Shown here: piece after piece, positions 9,182 to 18,565 of the stretch
Layout: each line of letters begins with the position of its first letter
Position numbering within the stretch: position 1 is the stretch's first letter
Source of the DNA: Parachitinimonas caeni
Lineage (GTDB): Bacteria; Pseudomonadota; Gammaproteobacteria; Burkholderiales; Chitinimonadaceae
Assembly (NCBI RefSeq): GCF_030129945.1
Contig: NZ_JARRAF010000007.1
Coordinates: forward strand, 124,001-188,000
DNA: 64,000 bases
Reading direction: 5' to 3'
Made by a program: the position numbers and the translations under genes
Notes under the pieces: generated by a model
The model's database searches: none
Told to the model about the DNA's origin: nothing
Seen by the model: only the letters and a program-made list of their open reading frames with translations

Positions 9182-10255
9182 TCAGCGCCCCAACAGTTCA
9201 GCCAGCTGCTCAAGAGGGACAATGCGCTCGACCGCATCTAGCTTGATGGCTTCCTTGGGCATGCCGAAAACCACGCAGCTTTTTTCATCCTGAGCCATGG
9301 TGTGTGCGCCAGCCTCACGCATTTCCCGTAACCCTCGGGCACCATCATCCCCCATACCGGTCATGATGACCCCCGTTGCATTGGCACCGGCAAATTTGGC
9401 AACAGACCGGAACAACACATCCACCGAGGGTCGGTGACGCGACACCAAGGGGCCATCCACCACATCAACGAAATACTGCGTGCCACTACGTTTGACCAGC
9501 ATGTGCTTGCCGCCCGGAGCAATCAGCGCCCGGCCGGGCTGCACCCGATCATTGGCCTCGGCCTCTTTGACCTCAATGTGGCACATGGTGTTCAGGCGGG
9601 CCGCAAAGGTGGCTGTGAACTTTTCAGGCATATGCTGAACAATCACCAGCCCTGGGCAGTTCGGCTTGAGCGCAGGCAGCAACTGTTCCAGAGCCTGCAC
9701 GCCACCCGTAGAAATGCCGATCGCCACGATACGCTCGGTGGTACGGCCCAGTGCGGGCACAGGGCTTTTATCGAGGATGGCATCCGCTGTCAGCTTCGGG
9801 GTGGCGATTTTCTCAGCAATGAAATTGGGGGGAGCTGCCGGTTTACGCAGACGGCCTTTGGCTGCAGCGGCCTCCCGAATCGCATGTACCAGCGCGTCAC
9901 CGCTTTCCTGCAGGAAATTTCGGACACCAATCGAAGGCTTGGTCAGAATGGACACCGCCCCCGCTGACATGGCCTGCAAGGTCACTTCCGCGCCTTTCTC
10001 GGTCAGACTGGAACAGATGACCACAGGCGTCGGTCGCTCCGCCATGATCTTGCGCAGGAAGGTCAAACCATCCATACGGGGCATCTCGATATCCAGCACC
10101 AGCACATCGGGCCACTCCTGCTTCATTTTTTCCATGGCAAAGATTGGGTCTGCAGCCGCCCCAAGTACCCTGAACTCCCGCTCATGCGCCAGCACGTCCA
10201 TCACAACCTGCCGCACCACCGCTGAGTCATCCACAATCAGCACACTGATAGTCAT
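9182..10255 (-). CDS. cheB: Chemotaxis protein-glutamate methylesterase/deamidase CheB
   Basis: Removes methyl groups from receptor glutamates and deamidates receptor glutamines, giving adaptation. The 357 residues comprise a receiver domain with Asp55 ([13 protein letters not shown]), a linker, and a C-terminal methylesterase with the catalytic triad: Ser182 in [10 protein letters not shown], His208 in [10 protein letters not shown], and Asp304 in GMGDDGARG. The ATG overlaps the cheD stop by four bases, so it is translationally coupled within cheR-cheD-cheB. Confidence 0.96.
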   Translation of the reverse strand: MTISVLIVDDSAVVRQVVMDVLAHEREFRVLGAAADPIFAMEKMKQEWPDVLVLDIEMPRMDGLTFLRKIMAERPTPVVICSSLTEKGAEVTLQAMSAGAVSILTKPSIGVRNFLQESGDALVHAIREAAAAKGRLRKPAAPPNFIAEKIATPKLTADAILDKSPVPALGRTTERIVAIGISTGGVQALEQLLPALKPNCPGLVIVQHMPEKFTATFAARLNTMCHIEVKEAEANDRVQPGRALIAPGGKHMLVKRSGTQYFVDVVDGPLVSRHRPSVDVLFRSVAKFAGANATGVIMTGMGDDGARGLREMREAGAHTMAQDEKSCVVFGMPKEAIKLDAVERIVPLEQLAELLGR

Positions 10256-10782
10256 ATCGGTCTCCTCAACGATGGCTCGCTACGACCTTGCGGACCAAGG
10301 TGTGGCTGAAATTTCACCCAGACGTCGCCGGTGGCGATATCAAATACGATATTGCGATGCCCACTGCCTGCCAGATGTTCACTGGTCAGAATGAATCCCC
10401 GTTGCGCCAGCATCGAGCGCCCTTGCTCGATATTGCGCTTGCCTACTCCCTCAACCCCCACCAGCCCCAAAACATCCCCCCCGCCAAACATCTTCACCTG
10501 ATACTCCGAAGCCTTGGTGCGAGCCGACTCAACGTAATGGATCAGCAAAGCCAGTGCTTCGTCACCATAACGGCCGTCCAGCGGGGTGCCGGGCGCCCGT
10601 TGGTGGTGAGCCGGACGTGTGGGCAGCAGAAAGTGGCACATCCCGCCAACACGCTCTCGCGGATGCCAGAAAGTGATGGCCACGCAGGAGCCCAGCAAGG
10701 TACGGATGCGCGTATCCGCCCCGGCAAAGTAGACCTCACCGGGTTGCAGGAAGATGTCGATGCAAAAGCCAGCAGGGATCAT
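10252..10782 (-). CDS. cheD: Chemoreceptor glutamine deamidase CheD
   Basis: Deamidates receptor glutamine residues to glutamate and, in some bacteria, helps CheC dephosphorylate CheY. The 176-residue protein carries the catalytic Cys in [14 protein letters not shown] and the paired His in GGMCHFLLP, followed by [13 protein letters not shown] and KMFGGG, all CheD hallmarks. It is coupled to both neighbours by four-base ATGA overlaps. No CheC is encoded in this window. Confidence 0.95.
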   Translation of the reverse strand: MIPAGFCIDIFLQPGEVYFAGADTRIRTLLGSCVAITFWHPRERVGGMCHFLLPTRPAHHQRAPGTPLDGRYGDEALALLIHYVESARTKASEYQVKMFGGGDVLGLVGVEGVGKRNIEQGRSMLAQRGFILTSEHLAGSGHRNIVFDIATGDVWVKFQPHLGPQGRSEPSLRRPI

Positions 10783-11621
10783 TCCTGCACCTTTCGGTAA
10801 ACCGTCGGCCAGATCGGCCGGATCGGCACATCGCCCCCCAGCAAGGACTCAGCATGCCCGACGATCAACCAGCCTCCCGGCCGCATTTGACCAACCACGT
10901 TTTCCAGTATTTGGCGCTTCATTTGGTTATCGAAATAAATAATTACGTTGCGCAGGAACACAATGTCGAACTGACCAATGTCTGGCAGCGCATCTTTCAG
11001 GTTGAGCTGCACGAACTGCATACGATTTCGCAGTTTGCGCTCGATCAGGAAGGTGCCGGTGTATTCGCCGCCCCCTTTCAAGCAGTATTTTTTCAGCAAA
11101 GGCTCGGGAATCTGGCTGGCGCGCTCGATTGGATACAGCCCACGCCGGCCAGTAGCCAATACACTGGCGCTGACATCGGTACACATGATTTCCCACGACA
11201 AATCACCACGCGCCTCTGCCAGCACCATCGCAATCGAGTAGGCTTCCTCACAGGTGGCCGCTGCCGCACTCCAGACCCTCAGGCGCTGTGAAGGTGGAAA
11301 CTCCGGCAGAATTCTGTCGCGCAGCAAACTGAAATGCTTGGGCTCCCGAAAGAAGTAGGTCTCGTGGGTGGTAATCAGGTCAATTGCCCGCTGCAATTCC
11401 GCCTGGTCGCCAGCCAACAGGATCTGCAGGTACTCGCCGTAACTGTTGAGTTCCAGTGCCAACAGGCGCTTCTGCAAGCGTCCGGCCAGCATCGCCCGCT
11501 TGGCAGGCGGCATGTTCAGACCAATAGTCTTGAGGATGAACCGCTGAAAACGCACGAATTCATCTTCGGACAGCTGCGGCCCCAACAACGACACATCCAG
11601 CTGTTTGTTCACGGGAATCAT
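10779..11621 (-). CDS. cheR: Chemotaxis protein methyltransferase CheR
   Basis: SAM-dependent methyltransferase that methylates receptor glutamates. The 280 residues have the all-helical N-terminal domain (SEDEFVRFQRFILKTIGLNM, ITTHETYFFREP) and the Rossmann SAM domain (RVWSAAAATCEEAYSIAM, IMCTDVSASVL, DIVFLRNVIIYFD, LIVGHAESL). The usual motif is AGCSTGEEPYS-like; here it reads SAAAATCEEAYS, slightly divergent, but the acidic and aromatic contacts remain. The start at 11621 is preferred because MIPVNKQLD gives a normal CheR length; 88 bases separate it from cheW. Confidence 0.94.
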   Translation of the reverse strand: MIPVNKQLDVSLLGPQLSEDEFVRFQRFILKTIGLNMPPAKRAMLAGRLQKRLLALELNSYGEYLQILLAGDQAELQRAIDLITTHETYFFREPKHFSLLRDRILPEFPPSQRLRVWSAAAATCEEAYSIAMVLAEARGDLSWEIMCTDVSASVLATGRRGLYPIERASQIPEPLLKKYCLKGGGEYTGTFLIERKLRNRMQFVQLNLKDALPDIGQFDIVFLRNVIIYFDNQMKRQILENVVGQMRPGGWLIVGHAESLLGGDVPIRPIWPTVYRKVQE

Positions 11622-11709
11622 CTCTGCGCAGCAGGGGTGGATCGAACCTGGCCGGCCTGTGGCAAAGCGGCGCGTCTCACACGACTGTATCGAGCCATCG
11701 GTAGCTCCC

Positions 11710-12258
11710 TTAAGCATCCAGATGCCGGGAAACATCGGTCTCGACCAATACCGACATTTCTTCCAATGACAGCACTTGATTCACATCGAGCACAATCACA
11801 AAGCGCTGGTTGACCTTACCCATGCCCAATATGAATTCGGAACGGATTTTTGAACCAAAAGCCGGCGCAGGCTCAATGTCCTGTCCGGGGATATCGAGCA
11901 CCTCGTTGACGGCATCGACGATCACGCCAATGTCCTGCATCTCGCCATTGAACGACACTTCGATAATCACGATGCAGGTACGTTTGGCAATCTGGGTGGG
12001 TTGACGACCAAAGCGCACCGAAAGGTCAATAACCGGTACTACCGCGCCACGCAGATTGATCACACCGCGCACAAAGCTCGGCATCAGCGGCACTTCGGTC
12101 ACACCGCCGTATTCAATGATTTCCTTGATGTGCAGGATATCCATCGCAAACGCTTCCCCACCCAGAGTGAAGGTGAGGTACTGATGCAAGTCCTGCAGCT
12201 CCTGCGCCGCATTCCGCTCCTGCATTTCCCGGCTGGACTTGGATATCACACGACTCAT
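11710..12258 (-). CDS. cheW: Chemotaxis coupling protein CheW
   Basis: Adaptor linking receptors to the CheA kinase. The 182 residues contain the CheW beta-barrel fold: QYLTFTLGGEAFAMDILHIKEII, VPLMPSFVRGVINLRGAVVPVIDLSVRFG, and IVDAVNEVLDIPGQDIEPAP. The start at 12258 (MSRVISKS) gives about 25 extra N-terminal residues before the domain; an upstream in-frame codon is possible but adds no recognisable sequence. It lies between the receptor gene and cheR in the same orientation. Confidence 0.94.
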   Translation of the reverse strand: MSRVISKSSREMQERNAAQELQDLHQYLTFTLGGEAFAMDILHIKEIIEYGGVTEVPLMPSFVRGVINLRGAVVPVIDLSVRFGRQPTQIAKRTCIVIIEVSFNGEMQDIGVIVDAVNEVLDIPGQDIEPAPAFGSKIRSEFILGMGKVNQRFVIVLDVNQVLSLEEMSVLVETDVSRHLDA

Positions 12259-12335
12259 ATTGAATGACTCCACATACGTACTGCCGTTTGCCGGTGCCGG
12301 ACAGGTTGTGACCACCTGGCACAGGTCATACCGAA

Positions 12336-14009
12336 TCAGAAGCGATGAAACTCCCGCTCGTCCACCTCATTGCTGGAACTCAGCATCGCCCGCACCGCCG
12401 GACGACGCCCTGCCGGGGCTTTAGTCAGAACGGGCTCGGCAGGCTCATCATCCGGTTCTCCAGACTCATTCTGATGGTGGCCGAGTACGCTTTGGCCGGT
12501 CTGGAAATAGCCCATGATCTGTTGCAACCGCACCGCTTGGGCACTCATTTCCTCTGCGGTCGAAGACAGCTGCTCGGAAGCCGCTGCGGTGTAGCGGGTA
12601 GTCTGCGACACCTGCCCGACCGCACTGTTGATACGTTCGATGCCATCCGACTGTTCACGCGAGGCATAGGCAATTTCCTGCACCAGATCGGCCGTCTGCC
12701 GAATGGACGGCACAATCTCCTCCAGCAGCATGCCCGCCCTTTCGGCCAGATCCACACTGTCACTGGCCAGACCGCTGATTTCCTGCGCGGCAACCTGGCT
12801 GCGTTCTGCCAGCTTGCGTACTTCCGCCGCCACCACTGCGAACCCCTTGCCATGCTCGCCGGCCCGCGCCGCCTCAATCGCCGCATTCAGTGCCAACAGA
12901 TTGGTCTGGTAGGCAATGTCATCAATGATGCCGATCTTGCTGGCGATCTGTTTCATCGCCCCCACGGTTTGCCGCACAGCCTCACCACCATCACCCGCCT
13001 GTGTTGAGGCGCGATTGGCAATGCCATTGGTTACCCTGGCGTTTTCCGAATTCTGGGCCGTGGTCTGGGTCATCTCATCGACTGATGCACTGGTTTCCTC
13101 CACGCTTGCCGCCTGCTGTGCAGCATTCTCTGACAAGGATTGGGCCGAAGCGGTGATCTCCTCTGCCGCCGCTGCCAGCGAATCGGCCGCACCACGCACC
13201 TGGCCGATGACCTCGCGCAATTGCGTGGCCATGCTGTGCATCGCGGCCACAACACTGCCCGGTGGCGCCTTGGCCGCCGACTCAGCCAAGGCCAGCTCAC
13301 CACGCGCCAGCTGGTCTGCCAGTTCAGCCACCACACCCGGCTCGGCACCCAGCTGGCGGTATAGACGTCGTACCACTTGCCAAGCCAGAAATGCGACGGC
13401 CATCCCCCCCACCACGATCCAGGCAATCACGATCTGGGTGCTGTTGATGATGGTGCGTTCGGTGCGTTCGCGACCGGCACGGGCCAGCTCATCCTGCGCG
13501 TTGGTCACGAGGCGGATCTGGTCATTCAGCTGCAGACTCAGCCGCGTCAGATCACCACTCAGATACAGCCTGACTTCTTGCACCTCTCCGGCATCGACGC
13601 GATTGATCAGCTTGTGGGCTGCATCCAGATAGGCCCGCCAAGCCCTCTCGACCCCGTCGAGCACATTGCGTGCTGTTGTGGTATCGGTCTGCACCTGCCG
13701 CGCCCGCTCGGACAGATCGCGAAACTGCGCCTCGACCTGTGACATCCGTTCCAGAGTGGCACGTCGTTGCAGAGGATCTTCAAAGTACGCATAGAGGGTG
13801 CTCAGGCGTTGGTATTCAGCCGCCAGCGCTTTCACATCGCCAAGATCGCGCGCCATGGCAAATCGCTCGGCGTAGGCAAGATCGGTGCGCCCACCCACTT
13901 CCCGTAACGCTGTCAGAGACAAGCCGCCCACCGTCAGCAGGATCACGCCCCCCAGCATGAATGCGGCGAACAGTCGGGCGCCAAGACTCAGCTTTTGGAA
14001 TATGTGCAT
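12336..14009 (-). CDS. Methyl-accepting chemotaxis protein
   Basis: Transmembrane receptor of 557 residues. A first membrane helix (about 10-32) is followed by a helical ligand-binding region of about 160 residues (four-helix-bundle type, [14 protein letters not shown] onwards), a second helix (about 192-212), a HAMP-like linker ([21 protein letters not shown]) and a long signalling coiled coil. The hairpin tip is the highly conserved [21 protein letters not shown]. The acidic and glutamine-rich helices on both sides should hold methylation sites. The ligand is unknown. Its place between cheA and cheW suggests it is the dedicated receptor of this pathway. Confidence 0.93.
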   Translation of the reverse strand: MHIFQKLSLGARLFAAFMLGGVILLTVGGLSLTALREVGGRTDLAYAERFAMARDLGDVKALAAEYQRLSTLYAYFEDPLQRRATLERMSQVEAQFRDLSERARQVQTDTTTARNVLDGVERAWRAYLDAAHKLINRVDAGEVQEVRLYLSGDLTRLSLQLNDQIRLVTNAQDELARAGRERTERTIINSTQIVIAWIVVGGMAVAFLAWQVVRRLYRQLGAEPGVVAELADQLARGELALAESAAKAPPGSVVAAMHSMATQLREVIGQVRGAADSLAAAAEEITASAQSLSENAAQQAASVEETSASVDEMTQTTAQNSENARVTNGIANRASTQAGDGGEAVRQTVGAMKQIASKIGIIDDIAYQTNLLALNAAIEAARAGEHGKGFAVVAAEVRKLAERSQVAAQEISGLASDSVDLAERAGMLLEEIVPSIRQTADLVQEIAYASREQSDGIERINSAVGQVSQTTRYTAAASEQLSSTAEEMSAQAVRLQQIMGYFQTGQSVLGHHQNESGEPDDEPAEPVLTKAPAGRRPAVRAMLSSSNEVDEREFHRF

Positions 14010-14043
14010 TCAGTTCTCCGATTTGTACGCCCAGCTCTGTTGG

Positions 14044-14081
14044 CATCGCCAGGTTCTGTTGATGCAAGGCTTACAGAACCC
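14044..14081 (-). repeat. Short inverted repeat resembling element ends
   Basis: Between cheA and the receptor gene, GGTTCTGT (14052-14059) and ACAGAACC (14073-14080) form an 8-bp inverted repeat. The surrounding CTCTGTTGGC and GTTCTGTTGATG resemble the ends of the dispersed element described at 16513. It may be a decayed remnant or a local hairpin affecting cheA-to-receptor readthrough; the sequence alone does not decide. Confidence 0.4.
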
Positions 14082-14126
14082 TTTCAAGACCGTGCCGCAC
14101 TGAAAACTCCCATACCGGCGGGCCCA

Positions 14127-16373
14127 TCAGGAACGGGCAACACTCAGATGGCGAGGCAGATGGCGCGTCAACTCGGCCCGCTCCCCTGCCGACGCCAATT
14201 GGATCAGCTGCGGCACATCAAGAATCAACGCAACCTCCCCAGTCCCCAGAATAGTCGAGCCACCAATGCCCTTGATACCGCGAAACAACTGCCCGAGGGG
14301 CTTGATGACTGCCTGGAACTCCCCTAGCAACTGATCGACCACCAACCCGGCCCTGGCATTGCCATACTGCACCACCACCACATTCTCACGGGCGGGCGGC
14401 GGCGCTTCGATGTCGAACAGATCACGCAACCGCACATAGGGCAGCACTTCACCGCGCAGATTGAGATAGCGCGGTTGCAGCAATTCGCTGTCGGTTTGCA
14501 GATCCAGACACTCGATCACCAGATCCAGCGGAATGACAAAGGTCGAGCGCCCGATCACCACCTGAAAGCCATCAATAATCGCCAGCGTCAGCGGCAAGCG
14601 GATGCGGACCAATGTCCCCAGCCCCTCTTCGCTTTCCAGCTCGATCTCGCCACGCAGTTGCTCGATGCTGCGCTTGACCACATCCATGCCGACACCGCGC
14701 CCTGACAGATTGGTGACCTGCTCGGCGGTCGAAAAGCCCGGCTCAAAGATCAGATTGAGAATCTCCCGGTCCGACAACACGAGATCGGGCGGAACCAGCC
14801 CCTTCTGCAAGGCTTTGGCCAGCACCCGGGCACGATTGATCCCCCCACCATCGTCACTGACTTCGATAACGATGCTGCCCGACTCATGAAACGCGGTCAG
14901 TGAAAGCTTGCCCTCAACCGGCTTACCCATCTTCAGCCGCTCGGCTTCCGGCTCGATACCGTGATCAATGGCATTGCGCACGATATGCATCAAAGGATCG
15001 CCCAGCTTTTCCACCATCGACTTGTCCAGTTCGGTCTCACCGCCCCCTATCGACAATTCGATCTGTTTACCCAGCTCCCGCGAGACATCCCGCACCACTC
15101 GCGGAAAGCGGTTGAACGTTTCGGCGATATGCACCATGCGCATGGTCAAGGCGCCATCGCGAATCCGCTCGACGAGCTCGGCAATGCTGGTTGTCGCTTC
15201 AATCAACTCCGGGCTGTGGCTGCGGGTCGCCAGCAGATTGGCTGCAGCGCCGGCAATCACCAGCTCGCCAACCAGATTGATCAGGCTGTCGAGCTTGGCA
15301 GCTTCCACCTTGATAAAGCGATGCTCGTTGCTTTTACGCTCATCGCTCTGCTTCTGTTTTTCCAGGGCTGCCAGCACCGCTTGCGGTGGCACCACGTTTT
15401 CTTCAACCAGAATCGCACCGAGCGGCCGGGCGGCATGCTTATCTACCTGCTGCTCTGCCCGCTGGATGCGCAATACCTCTTCCAGCTCGAAATAGGTCAG
15501 CGCCCCGCCTTGCAACAGAATCTCCCCCAGCCGCCGCTGGTCCTCTGGCAGAGAGCCGATCAGGCTAATGTATTCCGCCAGCTTGGAATGGGGAGGAATG
15601 ATGCGGACCGTCGAATCGTCGCGGACAAACTCGAAGACGTTTTCGATGGTCTGCTTGTCCACAGCCGAATCGAATTCGATTTCAAACCCCAGATAGCAGG
15701 ACTCCGGGTCCATCTGGCTGGCCGGCGGCAAGCCGTCGTACAGCGTGGTCAGATAGACGATGCGGCCCAGCGTGCCGAGGTAGCGGATGAACGATAACGG
15801 GTCCATGCCATTGCGCAGTACATCGGGGCCGAATCTCAGGGAGAGATGCCAGTGGTCAGAGGCCACAGTATCGGCTTCCCGCGTGGCAGTCGCTTCCTGC
15901 GGTTCGGGCGACGCCACCGAGACCACCGTCGTTGCGACGACTGGTGTGCCCGCAACCGTGGCAGGGTCTCCAATTCCTTGCTTGAGCTGCACCTGCAACC
16001 GCACCAGCAGCAATTCACGATCCGCATCGCGGGCCGGGTCGATCTCGATGCCGCTTTCCAGCGCGTCGATCAGGTTGCCAACATAGTCCCGGCAATTGAG
16101 CAATAAGGAAATCAGCTCGGCATCAAGCGTCAGCCCGCCTTCGCGTACTTTGTCGAGAACGCTTTCCAGCACATGGGTAAAGCTGACGATGTAGTCAAAG
16201 CCGAACAGGCCCGCCGAGCCCTTGATGGTGTGGGCGGCCCGAAACAAGGAGTTGATGATCTCCGGACGCTCCGGGTCGGGCGCTGACTCAATACGCAGCA
16301 AATCGTCCTCGAAGGCCAGAAGGAGCTCGTTGGCCTCATCAATGAACGTCTGCTTAGCCTTTTCGAGATTCAT
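14127..16373 (-). CDS. cheA: Chemotaxis histidine kinase CheA
   Basis: Cytoplasmic kinase that phosphorylates CheY and CheB. The 748-residue protein has an HPt domain with phospho-His48 (FRAAHTIKGSAGLFGFD), a second poorly conserved region (about 160-340) replacing the usual P2, a dimerisation helix pair (LINLVGELVIAGAA), the ATPase with N box (LGDPLMHIVRNAIDHGIE), G1 (VSDDGGGINRARV) and G2 (LSGRGVGMDVVKRSIEQL), and a C-terminal CheW-like domain. The start at 16373 (MNLEKAKQTFIDEANELL) fits the HPt start. The N-terminal Arg-rich upstream extension is not convincing. The upstream gap holds a transposable inverted-repeat element. Confidence 0.95.
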   Translation of the reverse strand: MNLEKAKQTFIDEANELLLAFEDDLLRIESAPDPERPEIINSLFRAAHTIKGSAGLFGFDYIVSFTHVLESVLDKVREGGLTLDAELISLLLNCRDYVGNLIDALESGIEIDPARDADRELLLVRLQVQLKQGIGDPATVAGTPVVATTVVSVASPEPQEATATREADTVASDHWHLSLRFGPDVLRNGMDPLSFIRYLGTLGRIVYLTTLYDGLPPASQMDPESCYLGFEIEFDSAVDKQTIENVFEFVRDDSTVRIIPPHSKLAEYISLIGSLPEDQRRLGEILLQGGALTYFELEEVLRIQRAEQQVDKHAARPLGAILVEENVVPPQAVLAALEKQKQSDERKSNEHRFIKVEAAKLDSLINLVGELVIAGAAANLLATRSHSPELIEATTSIAELVERIRDGALTMRMVHIAETFNRFPRVVRDVSRELGKQIELSIGGGETELDKSMVEKLGDPLMHIVRNAIDHGIEPEAERLKMGKPVEGKLSLTAFHESGSIVIEVSDDGGGINRARVLAKALQKGLVPPDLVLSDREILNLIFEPGFSTAEQVTNLSGRGVGMDVVKRSIEQLRGEIELESEEGLGTLVRIRLPLTLAIIDGFQVVIGRSTFVIPLDLVIECLDLQTDSELLQPRYLNLRGEVLPYVRLRDLFDIEAPPPARENVVVVQYGNARAGLVVDQLLGEFQAVIKPLGQLFRGIKGIGGSTILGTGEVALILDVPQLIQLASAGERAELTRHLPRHLSVARS

Positions 16374-16512
16374 CCGCGCCTCGTCCCGACAAACACACGA
16401 AAATCCACCAACAGATAAGAAACCGGAGTGGGTATACGCTCGGCTCTGTTGATCCCTCAATTCCCGGCAGTACCGGCCCGGACGCTACGGCGAGGCCGCC
16501 ACCTCCGGCGCC

Positions 16513-16683
16513 TAGGCTCTGTTGACGTCAGGTTTGCAGTCGCGTTTCGCCGGAAAATGGCCTGGAACAAGGCACAGAGCGCGCCGCATAGTCATTCTCC
16601 TTCCACGGCCGACTCCTTGCGGGCATTGCCCTGTCCCCAAACTCAATCCGGCGCGACGGCAAACCTGACGCCAACAGAACCTA
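16513..16683. mobile_element. MITE-like element, complete copy 1
   Basis: A 171-base non-coding element with imperfect 25-base terminal inverted repeats. The left end (16513-16537) begins TAGGCTCTGTTGACGTCAGG; the right end (16659-16683), read on the other strand, begins TAGGTTCTGTTGGCGTCAGG, two mismatches in 25. The similarity continues inward past GTCGCG. TA at each border looks like a two-base target duplication. Its terminal TAG is the stop codon of the STAS gene. Related copies occur at 46632, 56625 and, more degraded, at 31892, 34395 and 63153. With about 140 bases before it, it fills the cheA-STAS gap, where I see no gene. Confidence 0.85.
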
Positions 16684-17001
16684 ATGCTCACCCGACAGCA
16701 ATACCGGATCACCAAACACCCAGGCCATGTTGTAGAGGTCCAGCACCTCCAGCACCGCCCGGCTGTGGCCATGAAACGCCAGCACTTTATTGGCAGCCGC
16801 AGCCTCCCGCTTGAGCAGCAATAGAAGCTGGATGCCTGCGGTATCAATCTCATCGACCTCTGACAGATCGACTTCGAGCTGTTCCGACGTCCTCAACTCA
16901 TCCAGCAAACGCTCTTTGGTGGTAGTCGCCGTGTAGATCGTCAAGTCACCCGAAATGCGCAAGACGCACTGCTCACCACGGTGGATGGAGTTGAGTCCCA
17001 T
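16681..17001 (-). CDS. STAS-domain protein (anti-sigma factor antagonist family)
   Basis: Single STAS domain of 106 residues: LRISGDLTIYTATTTKERLLDEL, then LEVDLSEVDEIDTAGIQLLLLLKREA, in which the Asp/Thr pair before AGIQLLL corresponds to the phosphorylatable position of SpoIIAA-type antagonists (DSSGL-like; here DTAGI, with Thr in place of Ser). Such proteins occur in some chemotaxis clusters, where their role is not settled. It could alternatively be the missing antagonist of the RsbW-like kinase at 41454, which has no STAS partner nearby. Its TAG stop is formed by the end of the inverted-repeat element at 16513. Confidence 0.88.
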   Translation of the reverse strand: MGLNSIHRGEQCVLRISGDLTIYTATTTKERLLDELRTSEQLEVDLSEVDEIDTAGIQLLLLLKREAAAANKVLAFHGHSRAVLEVLDLYNMAWVFGDPVLLSGEH

Positions 17002-17010
17002 CGGATGTCC

Positions 17011-17379
17011 TCAAGGCAGCACCAGCCGGGCCACAGCATTGAGCATCTGCTCGGGCTGGAAAGGTTTGACTACCCAGGCCTTGGCGCCTGCCATCTGGCC
17101 CTCGCGCTTGCGATCTTCCTGGGCTTCGGTAGTCAGCATGATGATGGGGGTGAACTTGTAATTGGGCAGCTGCTTGACGGCCTTGACGAAGGTGATGCCA
17201 TCCATATTCGGCATGTTGACGTCTGAAATGATCAGATGAATCTTGCGACCATCCAGTTTGTCGAGGCCATCCTTGCCATCGCATGCCTCCACCACCTCAT
17301 ACCCTGCACCGGCCAGTGCAATATGCACAACCTGTCGCAAACTGGCCGAGTCATCGACAATCATGATGGTCTTGCTCAT
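17011..17379 (-). CDS. CheY-like response regulator
   Basis: Single receiver domain, 122 residues, with Asp pair DD at 9-10, phospho-acceptor Asp53 (IISDVNMPNMDG), Thr in IIMLTTEAQ and Lys in WVVKPFQPEQM. It has no output domain, so it acts as a CheY or as a phosphate sink for the CheA encoded downstream. The start at 17379 (MSKTIMIVDDSAS) places the domain correctly. It lies nine bases upstream of the STAS gene on the same strand. Confidence 0.92.
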   Translation of the reverse strand: MSKTIMIVDDSASLRQVVHIALAGAGYEVVEACDGKDGLDKLDGRKIHLIISDVNMPNMDGITFVKAVKQLPNYKFTPIIMLTTEAQEDRKREGQMAGAKAWVVKPFQPEQMLNAVARLVLP

Positions 17380-17421
17380 GGGTCTACTCGTCTCGCCATT
17401 GCTGGCGCTCAATCCGGCAAT

Positions 17422-17943
17422 CTAGAAATAGGTAATGCCAGGCGTATCGCCACAGTCCTGACCGTTACCCGCTCGCGCACGCTGCTCGTCAGTAGTATAG
17501 GAAGACGTCAGTCGTTTGAGCCAAGCCTCAAGGTCCGGCAATGGCGTCACTTCTCCCGCTGCCAGCCGGTGGCGCGCCAGCTCGATCTCCCCGACAAAAC
17601 GGGCAACATCGACGGTCACCTGCTCAAGAATCTGTTCAAGCCTGTCGTGAAACTGCATGGTGACGATGATCTGCGCCACTTCCTGCCGCAAGCGGCTCAG
17701 GCTTTCTTCCTGCAAGGCCCGGGTAGTGTCCTCGCTATGCAGGCTTTCGAGCGTATCAGCCAGCTCGGCAAATCCATGCGCCAGATCAGACGATCCAAGA
17801 CGCGCGATTTTCAACGCCAGTTCGAGGTTATGCGCCCACTCGGGCACGATACCGCCGACCAGCGCTTCAACATGCGCGCAATAGCTGCAGGCATGGTGCC
17901 CATCGGGCTCGATAGAATGATGCGATGCGTTTGGGTTATGCAA
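17422..17943 (-). CDS. Uncharacterised chemotaxis-cluster protein, possibly CheZ-like
   Basis: Protein of 173 residues, first gene of the che block and 42 bases before the CheY-like gene. It is mostly helical. The segment IVTMQFHDRLEQILEQVTVDV in the second half resembles the QFQDR/QDLTGQ helix that carries the catalytic Gln of CheZ-family phosphatases, so it may dephosphorylate a CheY. The N-terminal HHACSYCAHVEALVGG contains a CxxC and several His residues and could bind metal. No confident family assignment can be made from sequence reading alone. Confidence 0.5.
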   Translation of the reverse strand: MHNPNASHHSIEPDGHHACSYCAHVEALVGGIVPEWAHNLELALKIARLGSSDLAHGFAELADTLESLHSEDTTRALQEESLSRLRQEVAQIIVTMQFHDRLEQILEQVTVDVARFVGEIELARHRLAAGEVTPLPDLEAWLKRLTSSYTTDEQRARAGNGQDCGDTPGITYF

Positions 17944-18169
17944 TTAATCCGCTCCCGGCCGGCCAACAGGAAGATCCGGCATGAACACTTGTGCAGCAAG
18001 TCACCCAGCCGACGTTATGCCGGCCCGGAAACCGGACCACGAAGAGGGTCACACGTATCCTGGTTCAGTGTAGGCACTGTTTATGCCAGTTTCACCGGAA
18101 GATTCGACGCAATTGAAAATTGGCCTGCCATCACGCCAGGGGCCAGATACGGGGCAGAAAGCACGCCGC

Positions 18170-18565
18170 TCAGCGGTCGTGTTTGGGCGATGCGGGTGTG
18201 GTAGCGGTTGAAGCAGGCTCAGCTGGGAGGTCTGGACGCTGGCGGAGCGGGCGCTCCAGCCCGGGTCGATCCGGTCCAGGACGAAACCATGGACGGCCAT
18301 CGGCCGGCAAATCGGTCATGTCCCCGTTGCGCAACTCACGGGCACGGCGAGCCTCCATACGCCGCCGGCGAATTTCGGCGAACTCCTGCGGGGTGATATC
18401 GCCATTGCGCAAAGCCTGCATCAAACGATGTTCGCGATGCATGGAATTGCGCCGGGCTTCTACAGGCTGCGAGGACTCAGCCGGGTTGGCGGGGCTAACC
18501 GGGTTAGCCCAGACCGGCGATACCCACAGGCAAAGCAACAAGGGCCGCAGCAACACTTGATTCAC
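18170..18565 (-). CDS. Small secreted Arg/Pro-rich protein, unknown
   Basis: Protein of 131 residues with an N-terminal signal peptide (VNQVLLRPLLLCLWVSPVWA, then NPVSPANP). I choose the GTG at 18565 because a purine-rich GAAGGGG lies about six bases before it; the frame is open upstream. The mature part is rich in Arg and Pro, with HREHRLMQALRNGDITPQEFAEIRRRRMEARRARELRNGD, which contains two similar R-N-G-D-hydrophobic units, and a low-complexity Pro tail. The function is unknown. A plus-strand frame overlaps this gene but lacks any protein-like features. Confidence 0.55.
   Translation of the reverse strand: MNQVLLRPLLLCLWVSPVWANPVSPANPAESSQPVEARRNSMHREHRLMQALRNGDITPQEFAEIRRRRMEARRARELRNGDMTDLPADGRPWFRPGPDRPGLERPLRQRPDLPAEPASTATTPASPKHDR

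Noticed and set aside
17236-18204. 322-codon plus-strand frame through the che region
   Set aside because: Opposite to clear CheY-like and CheZ-like genes, with no protein features of its own. Other long antisense frames at 14961-15797, 37558-38736 and 61415-62296 were dropped for the same reason (opposite cheA, the M16 gene and hemY).
18120-18560. Plus-strand frame overlapping the secreted Arg/Pro-rich gene
   Set aside because: Arg/Gly/Ser-rich shadow. The minus-strand frame has a signal peptide and a ribosome binding site.
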